From contig JAUIFJ010000003.1 in assembly GCA_030429345.1 (NCBI GenBank), positions 1-64,000 on the forward strand: a stretch of DNA of 64,000 bases, given 5' to 3'. Each line of letters starts with the position of its first letter. The first letter of the stretch is position 1. Positions 1 to 8,360 of this stretch are shown here, piece by piece. The notes beneath the pieces are model-generated. The model saw nothing but the letters and a program-made list of their open reading frames with translations, did not search any database and was not told the DNA's origin. The position numbers and the translations under genes were made by a program. The stretch comes from a bacterium. GTDB taxonomy: Bacteria > CAIWAD01.

Positions 1-1
1 C

Positions 2-88
2 GTTGAGCAGGATGAAGAATGGCGGAGTGAGCGCCGCTACCTCAATCCTGAATTACTTGAAATGCTGTCACTACGGAAGGCCGGTTGA
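2..88 (+). pseudogene. C-terminal tail of an IS256-family (mutator) transposase, cut by the window edge
   Basis: An open frame enters from the left edge and stops at 86-88 (TGA). Its last residues include DEEWRSERRYLNPELLEML. A tryptophan followed by RRYLN-type residues just before the stop is typical of IS256-family transposases. The sequence after the stop also looks like the right end of such an element. Only 28 codons are visible, so whether the element is intact is unknown. The family call is pattern recognition of a short tail. Confidence 0.5.
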
Positions 89-116
89 ATTTGCACACAG
101 TTTTGGACTTGACGCA
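89..116. repeat. Putative right terminal inverted repeat of the IS256-like element
   Basis: Immediately after the transposase stop the sequence reads TTTGCACACAGTTTTGGACT and then enters the lpdA-derived repeat at about 117. IS256-family ends commonly carry a TTTACACA...TTTTGGAC-like terminal sequence close to the transposase stop. The matching left end lies outside the window, so the repeat and any target duplication cannot be confirmed here. Confidence 0.45.
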
Positions 117-304
117 ACATTCAGGAATGCAGCAAAACCCCATTCCCTCTCCTCCGCGCCCTCTGTCTCCTCCGTGCTCGCTGTGCGAGAAGGCTGTTCA
201 AAGAAGCGGCACGCAGCACCTATTTGTGCAAGGGCCGCCCGAGAGCATCCAGGTGCGCCTCCCAGAGCACCTCGCTCATGCTGGGATGGGCATGCACCAT
301 GCGC
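117..304 (-). pseudogene. Relic 1 of the lpdA 3' end plus its downstream region
   Basis: This stretch matches 4545-4730 of the intact lpdA locus and 2203-2386 of relic 2. On the minus strand it still reads RMVHAHPSMSEVLWEAHLD and on to the native C-terminus GRPLHK, with the stop at 220-222. The coding match ends abruptly near 304. It has no start and is clearly a non-functional duplicate. It abuts the IS256-like end at 116, which suggests the insertion truncated an older array unit. From 305 to 468 I see nothing recognisable. Confidence 0.85.
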
Positions 305-468
305 CAAGGTATTGAGCTCTCCTACCAGGTCACATTCGCTGTCGTAAATACCCTGAGGAGTAGTGTCATGACGCCCTGGAGGATCTGACGCCGTGAGAGT
401 ACAAGAAAGTGAAGGCCGGGAGCACTATTTCTGAACTGTCACTCGAATAGGTAAGCTTACGATTCCTG

Positions 469-1980
469 CTAGAACGATTCAGCTAAAATACTCATACCTA
501 GCCGACCATCGTTCATTGTCGCATTTAAATCGGTAGTAAGTAGCCATTGATCTAGGATTGAGCCATATGACCAATCCGTGTCGACACCAAGTTCATCAGA
601 CTCAGCGACAGCTACGGTGTATTCTGCTGTTGGTCCCGTAGAATGGAAGCCTACCCACTTTGAGCTACTAACAGGAATTGCCACTCCTAATGAAGTTAGA
701 TCAAATTCAAGCAAGAAAGTAGTTCTATGTCCAAAGGGGGAGTAGTCGACAGTTCCCCATGGCTGGGGAGTAAGAGTCGAGCCAGCAACGATTAGCTCAT
801 GTGTTCCATTATGGGGATCTGCTTGCGCAGAGGCAAAATCATCATAGACTTTGACTTTAAAGCTAATATTTTGCCAATCGGGATCGTTGAAATTGGGAAA
901 GTCTGAAAAAATAGTGACTCTAAGGGTCTTCAAGGCTAAGGCGCTAGAGCCGTTATTAGTGGCCTCAGCAAAAGCCATTCTCTCGCCAGCAAAATTACCA
1001 CCTGCTGAAATATACCCATTCCAACTCGTATAAGCAGGGTCGCTTGTAATACTATCTCTAAGAGTCACCTCAACCGGCAGAGCAGGCGTATCAATAACCA
1101 AGCCCCCACAAGCATCCACAAGCTGCATGTGGTCATCCCAAGCCCAGTTGGAATCGTTCCCGTCGACACCATCCTGTTCATACACGATTAAAAGCATGGC
1201 ATCCGCTTCAGGACCAAAATCGATCGTCCCGTTTAAATCCATGTAGGATGTAAGAACTTCTCCGCCGATCACTCGACTTTGCGCCTGGGCCAGATCAAGC
1301 CCTTTCGCCACCGCCTTCTCTTCCACATTGTCCCCATGCAGGAACACAATCGCCCGGGAGTCAAAACTTTGGATCACAAGCGAACTGTCCGGGTCCGTGC
1401 AATCCGGATCACAGACCTCCGCCTGGAGGGAGAACTCCGTGCTGTCCGGAACCTGGGACAGGTTCATGCGGCTGGTCGCGCCGAGTGGCAGGTCCAGCAG
1501 GTTTTCTCCGTTGTAGAGCTCCTGGGTGTAGACAGGCTTTTCAGGTTGCATCACGCGACGCAGCCGCACATCGCCGGCTGCAGCGGGGTTCAGCGAGAGC
1601 AGTTCGAGTTCCTGCCCATGAGGATCACAGGCGCATTCGGGGTTGATGTAGACCACGATCCTTGAATCCGAGTAGATCTTCACGAAGTCCGTGGGCACCG
1701 CCTGGGTGGCGCTCCAGGAGCTCTCGTTTCGTGCTACCGTGATGTATTCGCAGTCCTGCTCCGCCACCACCTTGAACAACCTCTGCACCAGGGGCGAGCC
1801 ATCGCCGGGGTCCGTCTCGACACGCAGGATCTGCGAGGCGCTGCGGGGATGGATCCCGTTGAGCGGGTATTTGCCTCCGCCCTCTGCGCTTTCCGCATCA
1901 AAACCGGGAGCAAGCTGCGCCGGCAGGGTGGAGGCCAGCAGCAAAAGGCAGAGAAGGGACCAGGAAAGAAGAGTACGCAC
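469..1980 (-). CDS. Large secreted protein, array copy 1 (variable C-terminal half)
   Basis: About 503 residues starting at a GTG (1980) that begins VRTLLSWSLLCLLLLAS, a signal peptide ending near LPAQ. The ATG used by copy 2 is destroyed here by a two-base insertion (CATCTGAAC against CATGAAC), so GTG or an upstream TTG at 2148 must serve. The first ~225 residues are nearly identical to copy 2. The rest diverges, apart from a shared acidic stretch with WAWDDH and a conserved VTLRDSI segment. The acidic run could bind calcium, which is inference. The C-terminal third is poorer in GC than the neighbours. The family is unknown to me; an extracellular or surface protein is likely. Confidence 0.75.
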   Translation of the reverse strand: MRTLLSWSLLCLLLLASTLPAQLAPGFDAESAEGGGKYPLNGIHPRSASQILRVETDPGDGSPLVQRLFKVVAEQDCEYITVARNESSWSATQAVPTDFVKIYSDSRIVVYINPECACDPHGQELELLSLNPAAAGDVRLRRVMQPEKPVYTQELYNGENLLDLPLGATSRMNLSQVPDSTEFSLQAEVCDPDCTDPDSSLVIQSFDSRAIVFLHGDNVEEKAVAKGLDLAQAQSRVIGGEVLTSYMDLNGTIDFGPEADAMLLIVYEQDGVDGNDSNWAWDDHMQLVDACGGLVIDTPALPVEVTLRDSITSDPAYTSWNGYISAGGNFAGERMAFAEATNNGSSALALKTLRVTIFSDFPNFNDPDWQNISFKVKVYDDFASAQADPHNGTHELIVAGSTLTPQPWGTVDYSPFGHRTTFLLEFDLTSLGVAIPVSSSKWVGFHSTGPTAEYTVAVAESDELGVDTDWSYGSILDQWLLTTDLNATMNDGRLGMSILAESF

Positions 1981-2150
1981 GGAAGTCGGTTCCAGATAGT
2001 TCAGATGTCGGGTTGAGCAGAAGCAGACAAGCAGTCCAGCGCAGGAGTCCGGCTTGCCTGGCCGAAAAAGCGTTTTGCCTTGGGTCGAATCGGAACCTAG
2101 GGCCGGAGGGCTGTTCAAGCAAGAGGAAATCAAAGCTGCCGCAAGCAAAA

Positions 2151-2180
2151 CGGGCCCGCATGCAGATGCATGAGGGCCCG
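2151..2180 (-). terminator. Hairpin terminator copy downstream of the lpdA relic
   Basis: On the minus strand the arms CGGGCCCTCATGC and GCATGCGGGCCCG flank a 4-nt loop and are followed by TTTTGC. A related hairpin at 4497-4526, with changes that keep pairing, follows the real lpdA. This copy was carried along by the duplication. Confidence 0.6.
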
Positions 2181-2297
2181 AAAGCTCTGACCAACATTCA
2201 GGAATGCAGCAAACCCCCCATTCCCTCTTCTCCGCGCCCTCTGTCCCCTCCGCGCTCTCCGTGCGAGAAGGCTGTTTTCAAAAAAGGCCCGAAGCCC

Positions 2298-2445
2298 CTA
2301 TTTGTGCAGCGGCCGCCCGAGAGCATCCAGGTGTGCCTCCCAGAGCACCTCGCTCATGCTGGGATGGGCATGGACCATGCGCGCCACTTCTTCCAGGGTG
2401 CATTCGAGCTGCAGCATGCTGACCGCCTGGGCGATCTGGTCGGTG
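2298..2445 (-). pseudogene. Relic 2 of the lpdA 3' end
   Basis: The minus strand reads DQIAQAVSMLQLECTLEEVA and continues to the native lpdA C-terminus GRPLHK with the stop at 2298-2300. Upstream of codon ~400 of lpdA the match ends, and the frame continues into unrelated sequence. It is a truncated duplicate of 4642-4789 that lacks the FAD, NAD and most of the interface domain. Confidence 0.9.
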
Positions 2446-2828
2446 ATACAAGGTGAAGAGGGGGAAGTCTTCCGTGAGTTCAGAACCCGTACTGGCCTAG
2501 ACCCCTTTTCGGTCTTGAAGGCAGAGGTTTCGATTCCGTTTGGGACTTCTCTTGGAGGGTCAGCTAAAGGGTAAGAGTGGTGGTTGTGGATCGTAGGAAA
2601 GGTTTGAGACAGAGGTCGTGGCAATAGGCTGGGGATTGCTCCAGGGGTAGGAGGTGTATTCTGCGATGCATCAGGAAGATCGGCAGTACCAGATGCTGCC
2701 ACGGAGCAACTCTTCATTTGGAAGCCCCCCGTAAAAGGCAAAATTGGTTGGTATTGTCTGGATACTACGGGTCTTATGGGGCATGACAACAATATCGCTT
2801 TGGGTAATACTTTCTGAATACTAAACCC
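2446..2828. other. Spacer between array units with no recognisable gene
   Basis: About 380 bp lie between the broken end of lpdA relic 2 and the stop of secreted-protein copy 2. The minus-strand frame running through it is only a read-through extension of the relic. It has no start with a ribosome site and no family resemblance. The composition is more mixed than the flanking housekeeping genes. I see no RNA or repeat in it. Confidence 0.5.
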
Positions 2829-4352
2829 TTATTGAACAACAGCATCTACAGTTACCGCTAGACGACCCTCGTGAACATTATCTACATCATTGCTTGTGTA
2901 ATCCCAGCCCTGGTTGTAGTTACCACTCCAATCTGTTTGGATACCGAGTTCGCTGGATTCCATGACACGAAGTGCGCCAAGCTGTGCGCCAGGAGTTTCT
3001 ACTGCAAGGCCAATATACTTGGTTTGTCCCGCTGCTATATCAATCCCTAGTCCAGTTAGATCAAAGATGTACTCGTATGTCGTGAGATTTCCAAATGGAA
3101 ATACAAATACAGTACCAAATGGGGAGCTAGAAGTAGGATTATCGAAAAAGTGTGAAGTGCAATTTGAGCCAATGCAGGTTGGATCAGCCTGCATGTCACC
3201 TTCGCTATCCCAAACCCTGAGGAAATAGTCGTAGGCACTAGGGTTATATATGCTAGTAGCTGGTGAAAGCACTGTCCTCCAGGAAGTCAGCGAAACATTC
3301 TGCGTGGACGCGACAGGGGCAACAGCATTTCCCCAGCCACTTGGACCGCCATTTTGCGTAATCGGATACCGATTATTTCCATCCGTAGTAGAACTATCCT
3401 CCCCAATACTATCTCGAAGCACAACAACCTGCGGCTTCTCATCCGCCACTCCCCCACAAGCTCTCATCTCTTCAATGTGATCATCGAAGGCCCAACCAGC
3501 ATCGTTCCAGTCGGCAGCATCATGTTCGTAGGCGACAATGAGCTTGTACTCTGCATCCTCCCCAAAGTCGATGTTTCCGTCTACATCGATATATGGCGCA
3601 AGCGCCGCCCCGCCGATTGGACGACTTGCTGCGTTAATCGGATCGAGCCCCTTCGCCACAGCCTTTTCTTCCACATTGTCCCCGTGCAGGAACACAATCG
3701 CCCGAGGGTCGAAGCTCTGGATCACAAGCGCGCTGTCCGGAGCCGCGCAATCCGGATCACAGACTTCCGCCTGGATCGAGAATTCCGTGCTGTCCGGGAG
3801 CTGGGCCAGGTTCATAGGGCTGGTCGTGCCAGGTGAGAGGTTCAGCAGGTTTTCCCCGTTGTAGAGCTCCTGGGTGTAGACAGGCTTTTCAGGTTGCACC
3901 ACGCGCCGCAGCCGCACATCGCCGGCTGAAGCGGGAGTCAGCGAGAGCAGTTCGAGTTCCTGCCCATGAGGGTCACAGGCGCATTCGGGGTTGATGTATA
4001 CCACGATCCTCGAATCCGAGTAGATCTTCACGAAGTCCGTGGGCACGGCCTGGGTGGCGCTCCAGGAGCTCTCGTTTCGCGCAACCGTGATGTATTCGCA
4101 GTCCTGCTCCGCCACCACCTTGAACAACCTCTGCACCAGGGGCGAGCCATCGCCGGGGTCCGTCTCGACGCGCAGGATCTGCGAGGCGCTGCGGGGATGG
4201 ATCCCGTTGAGCGGGTATTTGCCTCCGCCCTCTGCGCTTTCCGCATCAAAACCGGGAGCAAGCTGCGCCGGCAGGGTGGAGGCCAGGAGGAGCAGGAAGA
4301 GAAGAGACCAGGAAAGAAGAGTGCGCACGGAAGTCGGTTCCAGATAGTTCAT
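2829..4352 (-). CDS. Large secreted protein, array copy 2 (variable C-terminal half)
   Basis: 507 residues from ATG at 4352 (MNYLEPTS...). A GTG at 4328 (VRTLLSWSLLFLLLLAS) would give a cleaner signal peptide, and neither start has a strong ribosome site. Residues up to about 250 nearly match copy 1, including the cysteine-rich EVCDPDC and NPECACDPHG motifs. After AVAKGLD the two diverge, keeping only the framework DVDGNIDFG...WAFDDH and VVLRDSI. The unique C-terminal part contains one CIGSNC pair. No anchor or sorting signal is evident. An extracellular modular protein with a swapped C-terminal domain is the best description; function unknown. Confidence 0.8.
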   Translation of the reverse strand: MNYLEPTSVRTLLSWSLLFLLLLASTLPAQLAPGFDAESAEGGGKYPLNGIHPRSASQILRVETDPGDGSPLVQRLFKVVAEQDCEYITVARNESSWSATQAVPTDFVKIYSDSRIVVYINPECACDPHGQELELLSLTPASAGDVRLRRVVQPEKPVYTQELYNGENLLNLSPGTTSPMNLAQLPDSTEFSIQAEVCDPDCAAPDSALVIQSFDPRAIVFLHGDNVEEKAVAKGLDPINAASRPIGGAALAPYIDVDGNIDFGEDAEYKLIVAYEHDAADWNDAGWAFDDHIEEMRACGGVADEKPQVVVLRDSIGEDSSTTDGNNRYPITQNGGPSGWGNAVAPVASTQNVSLTSWRTVLSPATSIYNPSAYDYFLRVWDSEGDMQADPTCIGSNCTSHFFDNPTSSSPFGTVFVFPFGNLTTYEYIFDLTGLGIDIAAGQTKYIGLAVETPGAQLGALRVMESSELGIQTDWSGNYNQGWDYTSNDVDNVHEGRLAVTVDAVVQ

Positions 4353-4789
4353 GTCGGGTTGAGCAGAAGCAGACAGGCAATCCAGCGCAGGAGTCCAGTT
4401 TGCCTGGCCGAAAAAGCGTTTTGCCTTGGGTCGGATCGGAACCTAGGGCCGGCGGGCTGTTCAAGCAAGAGGAAATCAAAGCCGCCGCAAGCAAAACAGG
4501 CCCACATGCGGAAGCATGAGGACCCGATTTCTCTAATCTGATTCAGGAATGCAGCAAAACCCCATTCCCTCTTCTCCGCGCCCTCTGTCCCCTCCGCGCT
4601 CTCCGTGCGAGAAGGCTGTTCACGGAAGAGGCACGAATCGCCTATTTATGCAGCGGCCTACCGAGAGCATCCAGGTGCGCCTCCCAGAGCACCTCGCTCA
4701 TGCTGGGATGGGCGTGGACCATGCGGGCCACCTCTTCCAGGGTGCATTCCAGCTGGAGCATGCTGACCGCCTGGGCGATCTGGTCGGTG
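3645..4789. repeat. Array unit, copy 2: conserved gene 5' half, upstream region and native lpdA tail
   Basis: Partner of the repeat at 1300-2445. Here the right end is the genuine 3' end of lpdA, so this is the donor or ancestral position. Gene starts, hairpin and lpdA tail stay in the same order and spacing in both copies. Confidence 0.85.
4497..4526 (-). terminator. Terminator of the pyruvate dehydrogenase operon
   Basis: On the minus strand CGGGTCCTCATGC and GCATGTGGGCCTG form a stem with two G-T wobbles, followed by TTTTGC. It lies ~115 bp after the lpdA stop. The copy at 2151-2180 differs at paired positions while keeping the fold, which supports a real structure. Confidence 0.6.
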
Positions 4790-5991
4790 GCGTTGGGCGC
4801 GACGATGTGCACGCCGACGATTTCCCCGTAGGGTTCCTCGGCGAGCACCTTGATAAAGCCCTCGGCGGCACCGCCGGCCAGGGCGCGACCGTTGGCGGAC
4901 AGGGGGAACTCGCCCTTGCGGTATTCGGCGCCGCGGGCCTGCAGGCTCTCTTCGCTTTCGCCGACGCTGGCGATTTCGGGGTCGGTATAGATGTTGAGCG
5001 GAATGCGGGACATGTCGACGGGCTCGCCCTGGCCGGCCATGTGTTCCACGGCGGCCATGCCCATGGTCATCGCGATCTGGGCCAGGCGCTGGCCGGTGCC
5101 GTCGCCGGCGGCGTATACGCCGGGCAGGCTGGTGCGGCAGTGCTCGTCCACCTTCAGGGCCTTGCCCTTCAAATCCGGCTGCGCGCCTTCGAAGACGGGC
5201 AGCACCGGCACGCGGCGGGCGCAGTTGAGCACCGTGTGACAGGCGGAGTCGGCTCCGTCCACGCGCAGCGTTTCGCCGGCCTCGGCCAGCTGTTTCACGT
5301 TCTTGTGGATGGTGACCTTCATCTTCTTCAGGCGCCGGGCGAGGAAGGTCCCCAGGCTGCCGTCCAGCTCCGGCAAGAGCGTATCTCCCGGCAGGGCCAG
5401 CTCGACGGGAATGCCGATGCCCGCCAACAGCAGCAGGGTCTCGGCGGCGACGATGCCGTCGCCGTATACAAGCGCGCTGGCCGGAGGATTCTGAAGGCCG
5501 AAGAAGGCCTTCATGTCCACCACCCGCCCGGCGGAAAGCTCGCGGAAGGGTTCCGTGGCCGGACGGCTGCCCGTGGCGACCAGGATGTTGTCGGCGGACA
5601 CTTCCAGGTCACCGATCGTGACACGCCCGGGCCCCGTGATCCGCGCCTCGCCGCCCAGCTGTTCCACGCCGTTCTTCTTCAGCAGGAAACCCACGCCCTT
5701 GACCAGCTTGGTGACGATGCCGTCCTTGCGCTTCAGCGCCTTGGCCCAGTTGAAGGAGAGGGCCTTGGGGTCGACCCCGTCGATGCCGTAGCTGCCGGCC
5801 TTCTTCAGGCGCTCGAAGAGGCGCGCGCTCTCGATCATGCTCTTGGAGGGAATGCAGCCCCAGTTGAGACACATGCCGCCGATGGCGTCCTTCTCGACGA
5901 TGGCGGTCTTCAGGCCCAGCTGCCCGGCGCGGATCGCGGCCACGTAGCCCGCGGGTCCGGCGCCGATGATGAGGCATTGGTAGTGGTTCAT
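4642..5991 (-). CDS. lpdA: Dihydrolipoamide dehydrogenase (E3)
   Basis: 449 residues. It reoxidises dihydrolipoamide on E2 and passes electrons through FAD to NAD. An N-terminal FAD-binding GAGPAGYVAAI is followed by the redox disulfide CLNWGC (Cys41, Cys46) in an IGGMCLNWGCIPS context. The second FAD motif, VYAAGDG, precedes the dimer-interface domain with the active-site HAHPSMSE near the C-terminus. The NAD-binding segment is less canonical (VYGDGIVAAE). ATG at 5991 is preceded by AAGGA. It is the last gene of the operon, 11 bp after the E2 gene. Its 3' end has been copied twice to the left of the operon. Confidence 0.95.
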   Translation of the reverse strand: MNHYQCLIIGAGPAGYVAAIRAGQLGLKTAIVEKDAIGGMCLNWGCIPSKSMIESARLFERLKKAGSYGIDGVDPKALSFNWAKALKRKDGIVTKLVKGVGFLLKKNGVEQLGGEARITGPGRVTIGDLEVSADNILVATGSRPATEPFRELSAGRVVDMKAFFGLQNPPASALVYGDGIVAAETLLLLAGIGIPVELALPGDTLLPELDGSLGTFLARRLKKMKVTIHKNVKQLAEAGETLRVDGADSACHTVLNCARRVPVLPVFEGAQPDLKGKALKVDEHCRTSLPGVYAAGDGTGQRLAQIAMTMGMAAVEHMAGQGEPVDMSRIPLNIYTDPEIASVGESEESLQARGAEYRKGEFPLSANGRALAGGAAEGFIKVLAEEPYGEIVGVHIVAPNATDQIAQAVSMLQLECTLEEVARMVHAHPSMSEVLWEAHLDALGRPLHK

Positions 5992-6002
5992 GGGAATTCC
6001 TT

Positions 6003-7343
6003 CTAGCCCAGCAGCATCTGCACCGGGTCGGAGAGCAGGTCGATCAGGGTGCGCTGGAAGCGGGCGGCGTCTCCGCCGTCGACGATGCGGTGATCCACGC
6101 TCAGCGACAGGGGCAGGACCTTGCCCGGCACGACGGCGCCGTCCTTGACGATCGGTGTGTCGAGCAGGCGGCCGATGCCGAGGATCGCCACCTCCGGCAC
6201 ATTGATGATCGGGCAGCCGTGGATGCCGGCGATCGCCCCGTAGTTGGTGATGCTGAAGGTGCCGCCGCGCAGTTCGTCGATCTTCAGGCCGCGCTCGCGG
6301 CTGCGGCGGGCGAAGTCGTCGATCTCGACGGCCAGCTGGGCGATGGTCTTGCGCTCGGCGTCGCGGATCACGGGCACGACCAGGCCTTCGGGCGTGTCCA
6401 CCGCCAGGCCGATGTTGGTGTAGTTGTGGTACACGACCTTGTCGCCTTCCAGGTCCAGCCGGCAGTTGAGCACCGGGTGGGCCATCAGCGCCATCGCCGC
6501 CGCCTTGAAGATGAAAGGCATGTAGGACAGCTTGATGCCGCGGGCCGCCATGCGCTCCTTCTGCTCGGCGCGCAGGGTGACCAGGCGTGATACCTCCACC
6601 TCCTCGAAGGTGGTGGCATGGGGCGCGGTGCTCTTGGAGGCGACCATGCGCGAGGCAATGGTCTTGCGCAGCGTGGTCAGCGCTTCTTCGCGGGTCCGCG
6701 GCCCGTCGGCGGGCGGCAGCTCGAAGGAGATCACGGGAGCGGCAGGGGCCGCTGCGGCAACCGGCGCAGAAGCGGCGGAAGCGGCTGCGGGAGCCGCCGC
6801 GGCCGGGCTCTTGGCGGCCGCCGTAATATCCGATTTCAGAATGCGGCCGGCAGGACCGCTGCCGCGCAGGGTATTCAGGTCGACGCCCAGGTCGCGGGCC
6901 AGGGCGCGGGCGGCCGGCGTGGCGCGCACTTTCGCTCCGGCGGCCGCGGCAACGGCGGTCTCGCCCCGGCCTTCCGTGCCGGCGGGCATCACGTCTCCGC
7001 TGCTGTCGACCTCGATGGTGCCGACCACGCCGAAGCTTTCCTCGCCGGCGCTCTCGCTCTTCGAGTCGCTGTCGGCGGCCGCCTCCGCGCCATCGGCGGA
7101 TTCGCCTTCCAGCAGCAGGACGACCAGGTCGTCTTCCACGTTGATCGTCTCGTCAACGGCGCCGATGCGCTTGAGAATGGTGCCCGAACGGGGAATCGGA
7201 ATGTCGGCGACGACCTTGTCGGTCTCCACCTTGACCACATTCTCCCCTTCGCTCACCTGCTGGCCGTCTTCCACGTACCACTCGAGGATCTTGCCCTCGG
7301 CGATGCCTTCGCCGATGTCGGGGAACTTGAAGGTATAGGGCAT
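6003..7343 (-). CDS. pdhC: Dihydrolipoamide acyltransferase (E2) of a 2-oxoacid dehydrogenase complex
   Basis: 446 residues. It transfers the acyl group from E1 to CoA through a swinging lipoyl arm. A single lipoyl domain spans residues ~1-80 with the modified lysine in VETDKVVADIP (Lys43). An acidic/alanine linker follows, then the E3/E1-binding domain (TPAARALARDLGVDL, near 145-175), a long Ala-Pro linker, and the catalytic domain with SVDHRIVDGG near the C-terminus carrying the active-site His. ATG follows GGGAG. It sits between E1beta and E3. The complex could use pyruvate or branched-chain oxoacids; the E1 sequence favours pyruvate. Confidence 0.93.
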   Translation of the reverse strand: MPYTFKFPDIGEGIAEGKILEWYVEDGQQVSEGENVVKVETDKVVADIPIPRSGTILKRIGAVDETINVEDDLVVLLLEGESADGAEAAADSDSKSESAGEESFGVVGTIEVDSSGDVMPAGTEGRGETAVAAAAGAKVRATPAARALARDLGVDLNTLRGSGPAGRILKSDITAAAKSPAAAAPAAASAASAPVAAAAPAAPVISFELPPADGPRTREEALTTLRKTIASRMVASKSTAPHATTFEEVEVSRLVTLRAEQKERMAARGIKLSYMPFIFKAAAMALMAHPVLNCRLDLEGDKVVYHNYTNIGLAVDTPEGLVVPVIRDAERKTIAQLAVEIDDFARRSRERGLKIDELRGGTFSITNYGAIAGIHGCPIINVPEVAILGIGRLLDTPIVKDGAVVPGKVLPLSLSVDHRIVDGGDAARFQRTLIDLLSDPVQMLLG

Positions 7344-7376
7344 GGGAACTCCCGGCTAGGCGGACCGCAGTCCGTG

Positions 7377-8360
7377 TTACTCGGCGAAGGCCTTCATCTT
7401 CTCGATGGCGTAGAGCACGCGCTCCGGCGTCGGCATGTAATGGTCCTCGCCCATGGGCAGGGGCATGATGGTGTCGAAACCGCAGACGCGCTGGGGCGGG
7501 GCTTCCAGGTACTCCATCGCCTCTTCGTTGACAATGGAGATCAGCTCGGCGGCGACGCCGAAGGTCTTCGGGCCCTCGTGCAGGACCATCAAACGGCCGG
7601 TCTTGCGCACGCTGTCGAGCACCGTCTCACGGTCCAGGGGGTAGATCGTCCGCAGGTCGATCAGCTCCACGTCGGTGCCTTCCTTCGCCGCCTGCTCGAC
7701 CGCCTTCGAGGCGACGCGCATCATGGCGCCGTAGGCCACCAGGGTCAGGTCCTCGCCCTGCCGTGTGACAGAGGCCTTGCCCAGCGGCACGCGGTAGGCC
7801 TCCTCCGGCACATCCTGGCGGAAGCTGCGGTAGATCTTCTTCGGCTCCATGAAGAGCACAGGGTCGTTGCTTTCGATGGCGCTGATCAGCAGGCCCTTGG
7901 CGTCGTAGGGGCAGGAGGGAATGACGACCTTCAGGCCGGGCACATGCCCGTAGATCGCCTCCATGCTCTCGCTGTGCAGCTCCAGGGCGCGAATGCCGCC
8001 GCCGTAGGGCATGCGGATCGTCATCGGCACGGTGAAGACGCCGCGGCTGCGGTTGCGCATGCGGGATACGTGTGTCACAAGCTGGTTCATGGCGGGATAC
8101 ATGAAACCGGAGAACTGGATCTCGACGATGGGGCGCAGGCCGGTGACGGCCATGCCGAGGCCGGCGCCCAGCAGCACGGATTCGGAGAGCGGCGTATCGA
8201 AGACCCGTCGCTCGCCGAACTTGGCCTGCAGGCCCTGTGTCACGCGGAAGACGCCTCCCTCCAGGCCGGCGTCCTCGCCGAAGAGCAGAATGTCCTCGTC
8301 CTCGCGAAGCTTGATCTCCAGGGCATTGTTGATGGCCTGGACCAGGTTCATGGCGGGCAT
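7377..8360 (-). CDS. pdhB: 2-oxoacid (pyruvate-type) dehydrogenase E1 beta subunit
   Basis: 327 residues, starting MPAMNLVQAINNALEIKL. It is the transketolase-like pyrimidine-binding half of the heterotetrameric E1. Landmarks are the DEDILLFGEDAG segment with the catalytic glutamate, GLRPIVEIQFSGF, MPYGGGIRALELHSES, and the C-terminal transketolase domain with VELIDLRTIYPLD. The start ATG (8358-8360) shares one base with the TGA of the E1 alpha gene, so the two subunits are translationally coupled. The gene is 33 bp upstream of E2. A second in-frame ATG three codons on is an alternative start. Confidence 0.93.
   Translation of the reverse strand: MPAMNLVQAINNALEIKLREDEDILLFGEDAGLEGGVFRVTQGLQAKFGERRVFDTPLSESVLLGAGLGMAVTGLRPIVEIQFSGFMYPAMNQLVTHVSRMRNRSRGVFTVPMTIRMPYGGGIRALELHSESMEAIYGHVPGLKVVIPSCPYDAKGLLISAIESNDPVLFMEPKKIYRSFRQDVPEEAYRVPLGKASVTRQGEDLTLVAYGAMMRVASKAVEQAAKEGTDVELIDLRTIYPLDRETVLDSVRKTGRLMVLHEGPKTFGVAAELISIVNEEAMEYLEAPPQRVCGFDTIMPLPMGEDHYMPTPERVLYAIEKMKAFAE

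Larger units (their letters stand above)
1300..2445. repeat. Array unit, copy 1: conserved gene 5' half, upstream region and lpdA tail
   Basis: About 1.15 kb that matches 3645-4789 with few differences. It covers the 5' half of the secreted-protein gene, the intergenic hairpin and the last ~49 codons of lpdA. Similarity collapses leftward into the 3' half of the gene and rightward after GATCTGGTCGGTG. This marks a segmental duplication whose right edge lies inside lpdA. Confidence 0.85.

Noticed and set aside
3-347. Open frame across the left edge on the plus strand
   Set aside because: It runs antisense through the lpdA relic and across the IS end. The frame with IS256-like residues is a different one, stopping at 88.
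4549-6006. Long plus-strand frame opposite lpdA
   Set aside because: It is the shadow of a GC-rich gene on the other strand, with a repetitive G/A/D/H-rich product and no family resemblance.
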